Of a stretch of 24,658 bases of DNA, positions 12,267 through 17,810 are shown piece by piece. The translations under genes and the position numbers were made by a program. Source of the stretch: a virus; the IMG/VR virus record IMGVR_UViG_3300018083_000110, positions 1 to 24,658 of that record. One strand, written 5' to 3'. Below the pieces are notes generated by a model. The model was not told the origin of the DNA, searched no databases, and was given only the letters and a program-made list of their open reading frames with translations. Within the stretch, counting starts at the first letter, position 1; every line of letters starts with the position of its first letter.

Positions 12267-12331
12267 GACTTTTGATAATCCTGCTCGGCATCGCGGGAGT
12301 AGTCTTCTTGCAGGTTTTCAACTGGGAGTAG
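12251..12331 (+). CDS. 26-aa membrane peptide
   Basis: One hydrophobic helix (IIGLLIILLGIAGVVFLQVF) with a short polar end (NWE). It overlaps the preceding peptide in another frame by 16 nt, which suggests a coupled pair. It is followed 35 nt later by the 73-aa gene. The opposite strand is also open here but less convincing. Confidence 0.4.
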   Translation: METIIGLLIILLGIAGVVFLQVFNWE

Positions 12332-12366
12332 TTGCACAGACCGCTCCAGTTGGCGACTCTTAAGAT

Positions 12367-12588
12367 ATGGCTACTTTATCAACGGCAAACAAGAACGCGC
12401 TCCAATACGCAATCGACGAAATGGTGAAAGAATCGGCAGTCGAATTGCCGGTTGATGCTACCGTCGCGCAGCACGTCGCGGACGTGGCGGCCTCCACCGG
12501 CTTCCAGACTCAGGGAGCGTTTATGGAGAACGTGAAAAACCGTCCCATTTCGACTCTGCTCGCTTTCGTTAAATTCATCGGCACCTGA
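12367..12588 (+). CDS. Hypothetical helical protein, 73 aa
   Basis: Helical, Ala/Val-rich (KNALQYAIDEMVKESAVELPVDATVAQHVADVAAS), with an F-V-K-F-I-G-T end. No family recognised and no membrane segment. It is the last gene before a strong intrinsic terminator (12620-12656), so it ends a transcription unit that includes the tiny membrane peptides. Confidence 0.6.
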   Translation: MATLSTANKNALQYAIDEMVKESAVELPVDATVAQHVADVAASTGFQTQGAFMENVKNRPISTLLAFVKFIGT

Positions 12589-12619
12589 TAGGTCCGATAA
12601 CCGACAACGGCTAGTTGTT

Positions 12620-12656
12620 AGCGGAACTGGTTCTCAGGATCAGTTCCGCTTTTACT
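12620..12656 (+). terminator. Rho-independent terminator
   Basis: A perfect 10-bp stem, AGCGGAACTG (12620-12629) with CAGTTCCGCT (12641-12650), an 11-nt loop, and a T-rich tail (TTTACTTTC). It lies 31 nt after the stop of the 73-aa gene and just before a promoter. Confidence 0.8.
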
Positions 12657-12668
12657 TTCATTTGGGCG

Positions 12669-12696
12669 TTGACATTTCCTTCGGAACTGCTAAATT
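12669..12696 (+). promoter_or_regulatory. Sigma-70-like leaderless promoter
   Basis: TTGACA (12669-12674), 16 nt, TAAATT (12691-12696), then 8 nt to the ATG at 12705. The best -35 box in the window. The TTG-to-ATG distance is 36 nt. It starts the transcription unit after the terminator at 12620-12656. Confidence 0.7.
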
Positions 12697-12704
12697 TTCA
12701 GTGC

Positions 12705-12944
12705 ATGAAGAAACACTATCTGATTTTTGACCGGTTCTCGGGCCTCCTGGTTGGCTCGATGTTGTGGCAGGACGCTTACTTCCTTTTTCATAAGCATAGC
12801 AATCGCATTGCGGTCCGGATCACTTCCAAGGGCAAATATCAGATCCGCTGGCTCTGCACCGGGCTCGATGCGACTGCGGAAGAGAACCGCCAGGAGCTTG
12901 ACCGGTTGAAGGCAATCCGCGGAGATGGAGACCTTCCGCGATGA
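12705..12944 (+). CDS. Hypothetical protein, 79 aa
   Basis: Starts MKKHYLIFDRFSGLLVGSML, then beta-like NRIAVRITSKGKYQIRWL and a charged helical end (AEENRQELDRLKAIRGDGDLP). Unrecognised; the N-terminal 'FDRFSG-LVGSMLWQD' segment looks like a small alpha/beta cytoplasmic protein. First gene of the unit behind the promoter at 12669. Linked by ATGA to the next gene. Confidence 0.6.
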   Translation: MKKHYLIFDRFSGLLVGSMLWQDAYFLFHKHSNRIAVRITSKGKYQIRWLCTGLDATAEENRQELDRLKAIRGDGDLPR

Positions 12945-13114
12945 CTGTCAAAATAATTCGCAATATTGGATTTGACTCCGAGCACTCCGCAAAGGACTAT
13001 CCCCTTATCGTCATGTTCTCGGATGGACCGAACAGCGGATGGGCTTTTGCGAAGACCCAGGACGAAGCGAACGAAATCCTCAAACAATTTAACGATGAAC
13101 TCGCCAATGACTAA
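12941..13114 (+). CDS. Hypothetical protein, 57 aa
   Basis: MTVKIIRNIGFDSEHSAKDY, then PLIVMFSDGPNSGWAFAKTQDEANEILKQF: a beta-beta-helix arrangement typical of tiny one-domain phage proteins. Its start forms ATGA with the preceding stop, and its end overlaps the cysteine-peptidase-like gene by 8 nt, so the coupling supports it even though it is short. Function unknown. Confidence 0.6.
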   Translation: MTVKIIRNIGFDSEHSAKDYPLIVMFSDGPNSGWAFAKTQDEANEILKQFNDELAND

Positions 13115-13577
13115 AGCGCCTCGAAACTGCCGCCTAATGGGGCACCAGGAGCCGCGGGATTGTGTTGTCCGGGCACTCCAGTTTTCGTGCTCGCTCGACT
13201 ACGCAGAGGCCCACGCGCTCGCGAAACAATGGGGCCGAAAGGATCGGCGCGCATTCCTCACCACTCAGATACGCGCACTGTTTAAACATCTCGGTTTGCG
13301 GATGCGTCCAGACTTATCCTGCCGCCGGGTGTGGTCTGCTCTCTCGGATATGCAACACGGGCGGTTCATTGTGAACACCTGCGATCATACCTTAGCGGTT
13401 ATCGATGGGATCTGCTACGATTCCGAGTTTACCCGCTGGAATAAGATCGTGGAAATGGCTTATGAGATTCCAGTTGACGAGCCCGATTTTCTGGATAGAT
13501 TCCCTGAGTTGAAACGCATTTACAAAATCAAAAACACTCACCTCCCGGTAATTCCGGGGCTTCCTCATTATGATTGA
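13107..13577 (+). CDS. Papain-fold (cysteine-peptidase-like) protein, 156 aa
   Basis: The pattern fits small papain-like phage proteins: D-C-V-V-R-A-L at residues 18-24 (candidate catalytic Cys), a helix with Y-A-E-A-H, then G-R-F-I-V-N-T-C-D-H-T-L-A-V-I-D-G (candidate His) and Y-D-S (candidate Asp). The 'C-x-x-R-A-L ... G-[RK]-[FY]-[IV]-V ... H-x-x-A-V-x-D-G ... D' scheme is known from uncharacterised phage proteins related to C39/transglutaminase-like folds. The substrate is unknown; it could be a processing protease or a toxin-like factor. The ATG at 13107 is chosen over the upstream frame for its 8-nt coupled overlap. Confidence 0.5.
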   Translation: MTKAPRNCRLMGHQEPRDCVVRALQFSCSLDYAEAHALAKQWGRKDRRAFLTTQIRALFKHLGLRMRPDLSCRRVWSALSDMQHGRFIVNTCDHTLAVIDGICYDSEFTRWNKIVEMAYEIPVDEPDFLDRFPELKRIYKIKNTHLPVIPGLPHYD

Positions 13578-13809
13578 CTACCTTCTTGCCGCAGCCGCTT
13601 ACGGATGTATTTTATATGTAGTGGTTTACGTCATCGTGGGCGTCGTGAGCCAGATCGGCATAGTGCGGCGCATAGATAACGCCTTGAACTGGTTCGATAA
13701 ATTCATGAAGCGTCATTATCTAATAGCCCCCACGATTGGGGGGGTCTTTTTCGGTCTATTTTCTTCGATGATTGTGCTTCTCTACCTCGTGATTATCAAA
13801 AGCCTATGA
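13570..13809 (+). CDS. Two-helix membrane protein, holin-like size, 79 aa
   Basis: Two hydrophobic helices (about residues 3-29 and 51-78) with a basic loop (RRIDNALNWFDKFMKRH). The topology and size would suit a class II holin, but no endolysin gene is in view and the tail is not charged. It overlaps the peptidase-like gene by 8 nt and the recombinase start by 4 nt (ATGA). Inner-membrane location likely. Confidence 0.6.
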   Translation: MIDYLLAAAAYGCILYVVVYVIVGVVSQIGIVRRIDNALNWFDKFMKRHYLIAPTIGGVFFGLFSSMIVLLYLVIIKSL

Positions 13810-14534
13810 TCGCATTCGGATACATACGAGTCAGCAGCAAGAGCCAAGCAGACGGAGACGGTCCGGCTCGGCAGCGCGACAGCATCGCCAAATTTTGCAA
13901 GCTCCAGGGGCTGAACCGGCGCGGCAATTTCTTCGATGCAATTACCGGCACTTCTGAGCTAGCCGACCGTGAGGGATTCCAGAATCTTCTTCGGCGGGCA
14001 GAGCCGTTTCCGAATACGTGTTTGGTAGTGGAGCGGATGGACCGGCTTGCCAGAGATCTAATAGTTTCTGAGCTTCTGTTCCGGGAATGCCGCGAGCGAA
14101 ATATTAAAGTTTTCGCCGCAGACCGCGGGGATCTTATTGACATCGCCGGGGGAGATGCAGACCCGACCCGCACTCTAATGCGGCAGATCCTCGGCGCTTT
14201 GGCCCAATGGGAGAAGGCGGTCATAGTGATGAAGACCCGCGCCGCCAGGGAGCGAAAGCGGAAGGAAACAGGCCGGTGCGAAGGCAAACTTCCCTATGGG
14301 TCCCGGGCCTCTGAGGTTGCGATCTTGGCCCAAATCAAGTTCCGGCGCGATCAGGGACAGAAATACAAAGTGATCGCCAAATTTTTGAACGACCAAGGAC
14401 TTTACACCAAACACGGAAAGGTTTGGACTGGTAAAAACGCCCGATATGCTCTCGTGGGCGAACCCGGCGAAGGGCGGGCGTTAGACAGAGAAATAGAACG
14501 AAGGAGATTACTCGATGAGAGGCAACATCTGTAA
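13806..14534 (+). CDS. Serine recombinase (resolvase family), 242 aa
   Basis: N-terminal resolvase domain: Y-I-R-V-S-S (R8, catalytic S10), A-R-Q-R-D-S (21-26), G-T-S-E (48-51), and the E-R-M-D-R-L-A-R-D motif (76-84), followed by a long E helix (MRQILGALAQWEKAVIVMKTRAARERKRK). A short C-terminal 'recombinase'-like helical segment follows (FRRDQGQKYKVIAKFLNDQGLYTKHGKVWTGKNARYAL), lacking the zinc ribbon and coiled coil of large phage integrases. It may catalyse integration, inversion or resolution; no att site or invertible segment is evident nearby. It overlaps the membrane gene (ATGA) and the next small gene (20 nt). Confidence 0.85.
   Translation: MIAFGYIRVSSKSQADGDGPARQRDSIAKFCKLQGLNRRGNFFDAITGTSELADREGFQNLLRRAEPFPNTCLVVERMDRLARDLIVSELLFRECRERNIKVFAADRGDLIDIAGGDADPTRTLMRQILGALAQWEKAVIVMKTRAARERKRKETGRCEGKLPYGSRASEVAILAQIKFRRDQGQKYKVIAKFLNDQGLYTKHGKVWTGKNARYALVGEPGEGRALDREIERRRLLDERQHL
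14501..14506 (+). promoter_or_regulatory. Strong ribosome-binding site (AAGGAG)
   Basis: AAGGAG sits 8 nt before the ATG at 14515, inside the end of the recombinase gene. It is one of only two clear Shine-Dalgarno sites seen in the window and fixes the start of the 55-aa gene. Confidence 0.65.
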
Positions 14535-14682
14535 GGAACCAACAGACGCAGTAGAACAAGCTAAACGGCTTCACGCTGAAGCGTGTGAGTTGAGGCTAGC
14601 CCGAATTCAAAACGGGGCACATCCAGAATACAAAAACGGGACTGAATATCCCAAAAAAGAAAGGAAGACTGCGACCAGCTAA
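14515..14682 (+). CDS. Small hydrophilic protein, 55 aa
   Basis: MRGNICKEPTDAVEQAKRLH, then AEACELRLARIQNGAHPEYK and a Lys-rich tail: a charged, helical N-terminal half, no recognised domain. The start is supported by AAGGAG at 14501-14506. Overlaps the recombinase end by 20 nt and is followed 24 nt later by an intrinsic terminator, so it is probably the last gene of this unit. It could be a recombination directionality or regulatory factor because of its position, but nothing in the sequence proves it. Confidence 0.55.
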   Translation: MRGNICKEPTDAVEQAKRLHAEACELRLARIQNGAHPEYKNGTEYPKKERKTATS

Positions 14683-14701
14683 ACTATCTATTCCGATCAT
14701 C

Positions 14702-15040
14702 ATGCTAGGCGGATCCAAGTGGATTCGCCTTTTTCGTGCCCTGGCCCGGCAAAGCTTCCGACTGTTAGACGTGGCTAACGTAATTGCTCGGTATTGTGAG
14801 GCGGACCTACCCCTCGCACGAATTTGGTTGAGATCCTGGAAGGCGCGGGGCTGGAAAACCGGTATCCGCTTCGACACTGGGATTTCTTTTCGCATAATCA
14901 ATTTTTCTCATCGGCTACGGGACAGGGGCCGCCCCAAGGCCAAAAAATACGGCACCCGCGGCTGGCTGAATGCGCCGCTTGTGAAGTTCCCGCCAGGGAC
15001 AACTGAGGCGGATGTTATTAATTGCGGACGCCCCCTGTGA
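14702..15040 (+). CDS. Hypothetical basic protein, possible HTH, 112 aa
   Basis: A basic protein (many Arg/Lys) with a helical part, LLDVANVIARYCEADLPLARIWLRSWKARGWKTGIRF, that has winged-helix character (two helices and a 'G-x-K-x-x' turn). Its stop forms GTGA with the large-terminase start. If it starts at ATG 14702, the first codons lie inside a terminator hairpin; a GTG at 14771 would begin beyond it and give 89 aa. I regard the gene as real but its start as uncertain. Position directly before terL suggests a small DNA-binding partner. Confidence 0.45.
   Translation: MLGGSKWIRLFRALARQSFRLLDVANVIARYCEADLPLARIWLRSWKARGWKTGIRFDTGISFRIINFSHRLRDRGRPKAKKYGTRGWLNAPLVKFPPGTTEADVINCGRPL
14707..14735 (+). 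terminator. Rho-independent terminator
   Basis: Stem AGGCGGATCC (14707-14716) with GGATTCGCCT (14721-14730), one G-U pair, a tetraloop AAGT, and a run of five T (14730-14734) then C. The geometry is typical. It separates the recombinase unit from the head genes and overlaps the 5' end of the open frame starting at 14702. Confidence 0.75.
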
Positions 15041-16977
15041 TTTCCGCAGCAGAAAAAATCTTCGCGGGTAAGATCGCGCAGCTAATCCATTCGGATCGCA
15101 AGCGAGACGCGGCGCTTGAGATCATGGAGAAATACAAGATTAAGCAGCGGCTGAACAAATCGGACGCCGCCTTGCATGAGATTATAGTTCCCTACGTCCG
15201 GAACATTATGGAAGAGGGCGCGCTGAAAGAAGCCGCGCAGATCTACTGGACGCCGAACCAATTCACGCCGGAGCCGCAGAGCGTCCAGGATATCTGGAAG
15301 CTTTTCGAGGAAGCTTCATTAGGGCTGATTATGGGCGCGGCGAGCATGGGTAAGAGTTTTTCACTCGGTGCTCGGCTACTGCTCGAATGGGTCCGGGATC
15401 CAGAATACACCACGGTCAAAGTTCTCGGCCCTTCGGAAAAACATCTTGAGTCCAACTTGTTTTCGCATTTGGTTTCTCTGCATCAAAACGCGAGCATTCC
15501 TATGCCGGGCGAAGTCGGCGGACTCTTCATTGGCCTTAGCCGCCGGGATCAGCTTAGCTCGATACAGGGCGTCATTGTGCCGAAGGGGAACAATCACAAG
15601 GCCGGGAGGCTCCAGGGCGGTAAGCGGCGACCCAGGCCGCATCCGCACCCGATATTTGGGGCTCGATCTCGGATGTTTATCTTCCTGGACGAAATCGAGA
15701 ACATCCCCCGCGGAATTTGGGCGGATATTGACAACGTGCTCTCGAACGCAGGCGGCCAGAGCTTCAAAATTTTCGGCGCATACAATCCCTCGGATCCATA
15801 CGACGAGGTAAGCAAGCGGGCAGAGCCAGTTTTTGGCTGGTCGAACCTGGACGAAGACAAACATTATCGTTGGAAGTCGGCCCGCGGATGGGAGGTTCTT
15901 CGACTCGATGGCGAACGATGCGAGAATGTCCAGCAGGGCAAGATAATTTACGAGGGTCTTCAGACTCGCGAAGGGCTCGAACTGATCGCCTCCTCCGCGG
16001 GCGGGCGTAATTCTGGCGGCTATAGAACGATGGGGCGCGGACTATACCCGATCATCGGCCTTGAGGCCACTATCATTCCCGCGGGCATGCTCGGAAAGGT
16101 GCGCGGTGAATTCATTTGGTTCGATGAACCGGTGAATGTCGGCGCGACGGATCTCGCATTGGAAGGCGGCGATGAGGCGGTCCACACAATAGGGAAATGG
16201 GGCCTTGCCACTGGGATCAAATGGCCGCCTTCGATTGAGTATCCCGAGGGGCATATACAGATGTTTAAACGCAAGGACGGGTCCGTTCAGCCGCGGTTTG
16301 GGCTGCAAGCAATGCAGCAATTCGTCTTACCCAAGGGCGATACAATGGCCATGAAACGCTCTATTATGGATGTAAACAGGAAGTCGGGGGTGCGACCAGA
16401 ATTCTATGCTTGCGACCGAACCGGCCACGGATCCGGGGTAGCAGACTTGATTCGATACGAATGGTCTACCCTGATTCACGATATAAATTATTCGATAAGC
16501 AGCACCGATGCGAAGTTAATGGCGGAGGACAGCAAGACTTGTAAGGAGCTATATGATCGAGTCGCGTCTGAGCTTTGGTTTGCGATGCGAATGTGGTTTG
16601 AATTTCAGTATCTTCTGATTCACCCATCGATGGACATGGCAAAGCTCGCCGCGCAGCTTGCTAACCGGCGATTCAGAGTGCTCTCCGGGAAATCAAAGAT
16701 CGAGAGCAAAAAAGATTTCGAGAGCCGCGGATTTCCTTCTCCAAACGACGCCGATTCGCTTTCGCTTTTCGTGCATGCGGCGCGACTAGGCTCCGGGCAG
16801 ATTCTCTCGATGCTTGTGGACTCCCGCGGCAACGCTGGAAACCTGGATCTGGAGTGGCAGGACCGGCAATATCCCGGCGGCACCAGGATCGACCCATCGA
16901 ACAGGACCGAAATTCTCGACGTTGACAATTTTTCGCAACCGATCCCGTCTGAATTGCTGGAAGGAGGATGGAGCTAA
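15037..16977 (+). CDS. terL: Terminase large subunit (ATPase/nuclease)
   Basis: Packaging motor of the phage. With the GTG start at 15037 (GTGA overlap with the preceding stop; a TTG at 15022 is also possible) it has 646 residues. N-terminal ATPase: G-A-A-S-M-G-K-S (100-107, Walker A), M-F-I-F-L-D-E (213-219, Walker B) and F-K-I-F-G-A-Y-N-P (motif III, near 243-251). C-terminal RNase-H-like nuclease: acidic residues in G-A-T-D-L (D372), Y-A-C-D-R-T (D460) and N-D-A-D-S (D571/D573). The family cuts concatemers and drives DNA into the prohead through the portal. Followed by a Shine-Dalgarno site and the next gene with a 1-nt overlap (TAATG). Confidence 0.93.
   Translation: MISAAEKIFAGKIAQLIHSDRKRDAALEIMEKYKIKQRLNKSDAALHEIIVPYVRNIMEEGALKEAAQIYWTPNQFTPEPQSVQDIWKLFEEASLGLIMGAASMGKSFSLGARLLLEWVRDPEYTTVKVLGPSEKHLESNLFSHLVSLHQNASIPMPGEVGGLFIGLSRRDQLSSIQGVIVPKGNNHKAGRLQGGKRRPRPHPHPIFGARSRMFIFLDEIENIPRGIWADIDNVLSNAGGQSFKIFGAYNPSDPYDEVSKRAEPVFGWSNLDEDKHYRWKSARGWEVLRLDGERCENVQQGKIIYEGLQTREGLELIASSAGGRNSGGYRTMGRGLYPIIGLEATIIPAGMLGKVRGEFIWFDEPVNVGATDLALEGGDEAVHTIGKWGLATGIKWPPSIEYPEGHIQMFKRKDGSVQPRFGLQAMQQFVLPKGDTMAMKRSIMDVNRKSGVRPEFYACDRTGHGSGVADLIRYEWSTLIHDINYSISSTDAKLMAEDSKTCKELYDRVASELWFAMRMWFEFQYLLIHPSMDMAKLAAQLANRRFRVLSGKSKIESKKDFESRGFPSPNDADSLSLFVHAARLGSGQILSMLVDSRGNAGNLDLEWQDRQYPGGTRIDPSNRTEILDVDNFSQPIPSELLEGGWS
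16961..16967 (+). promoter_or_regulatory. Ribosome-binding site (AAGGAGG)
   Basis: A consensus Shine-Dalgarno within the end of terL, 9 nt before the ATG at 16977. It argues for that start over the ATG at 16968, which would have no spacer. Confidence 0.7.
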
Positions 16978-17546
16978 TGCTAACAATGAATAGTAATATT
17001 TTTCCGAAGGGCGGACACACGTTCACAGACGCAGACGGAACCAAACACCCCGCGCAAAACTGGCCCGCCGTCATGCGCCGGGTCCGAGATTATCGGAAAC
17101 GTCGCGGTTTGCCGGAGGGAAACGTGGAGCAGGAAGTGATTGCCCAGGCATGCGCAAACAATCCGGGACTCTGTAGAGAAGATAACGGTCAATACCAGCA
17201 CGCTTTGAAAAAAGAAACACTAAAAAGCCGGATGCTATCCTGGTTGAATCGGATGAAAGAGCAAGTATCGAAGGAGCCCATCGCTTTTGTATCTGACGAA
17301 GAGCGAAAACAGCGGGCGGACGTGTGCGCCTCGTGCCCGCGCAATGAAGTTTTGCCTGACGGTTGCTCTTCGTGCCGAAAAGCGGCGGCGGAACTGCGAA
17401 AAAGCATCATGGGATCTCGATTTATCGACGGGCGGTTGAATGCGTGCGGTATTTTGGGCGAGGATTTGCCGACAAGCTCGCACCTGGATCAAATTCGCGT
17501 CTCAAATTCGGAGCTACCGGGCAATTGCTGGAGAAAAATCGTATGA
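16977..17546 (+). CDS. Cysteine-cluster phage protein between terL and portal, 189 aa
   Basis: The N-terminal half (NWPAVMRRVRDYRKRRGLPEGNVEQEVIAQ; ALKKETLKSRMLSWLN) is helical. The C-terminal half has a zinc-type cluster: C-A-S-C-P, C-S-S-C, L-N-A-C-G and L-P-G-N-C-W. This 'C-x-x-C-P ... C-x-x-C ... C ... CW' layout is seen in conserved phage proteins encoded next to large terminases, with unknown function. The start at 16977 fits the AAGGAGG site. Its stop forms ATGA with the next, shorter cysteine-cluster gene, and the two clusters resemble each other. Confidence 0.7.
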   Translation: MLTMNSNIFPKGGHTFTDADGTKHPAQNWPAVMRRVRDYRKRRGLPEGNVEQEVIAQACANNPGLCREDNGQYQHALKKETLKSRMLSWLNRMKEQVSKEPIAFVSDEERKQRADVCASCPRNEVLPDGCSSCRKAAAELRKSIMGSRFIDGRLNACGILGEDLPTSSHLDQIRVSNSELPGNCWRKIV

Positions 17547-17794
17547 TTCTCAAATTTTTTCGGTTCGTGGGCAGTTTTTTCCGATCCCAGTGGTGGAGGA
17601 TTCGCGGATACGAGATTTTAGCGACCACGGAGACCCAAGAAGAGCGTTTTAGCACTTGCATGGTCTGCCCGCACCAAAAAGAGGGCGCGTGCTCGGTCTG
17701 CGGGTGCCTCCTCTATGCCAAAATCATGTTGAACCCGGAGGAATGCCCCAAAAAATACTGGCGGCGTAAAAAAGTAGCACGCAAGCCAGTATAA
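17543..17794 (+). CDS. Small cysteine-cluster protein, 83 aa
   Basis: The N-terminal basic-aromatic helix (FFRFVGSFFRSQWWRIRGYEIL) may touch membrane or protein. The C-terminal zinc-type cluster C-M-V-C-P, A-C-S-V-C-G-C, K-I-M, and E-E-C-P-K-K-Y-W matches the C-terminal part of the preceding protein, suggesting duplication. The start is fixed by ATGA. It lies between terL and portal; function unknown. Confidence 0.7.
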   Translation: MILKFFRFVGSFFRSQWWRIRGYEILATTETQEERFSTCMVCPHQKEGACSVCGCLLYAKIMLNPEECPKKYWRRKKVARKPV

Positions 17795-17810
17795 TCTGAC
17801 TATTGAATAC

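Noticed and set aside
12107-12337. Minus-strand 76-aa open frame
   Set aside because: It is antisense to the two tiny membrane peptides, has no coupling to any gene and would be the only minus-strand gene in the rightward arm.
15376-15864. Minus-strand 162-aa open frame
   Set aside because: Completely inside terL on the opposite strand.
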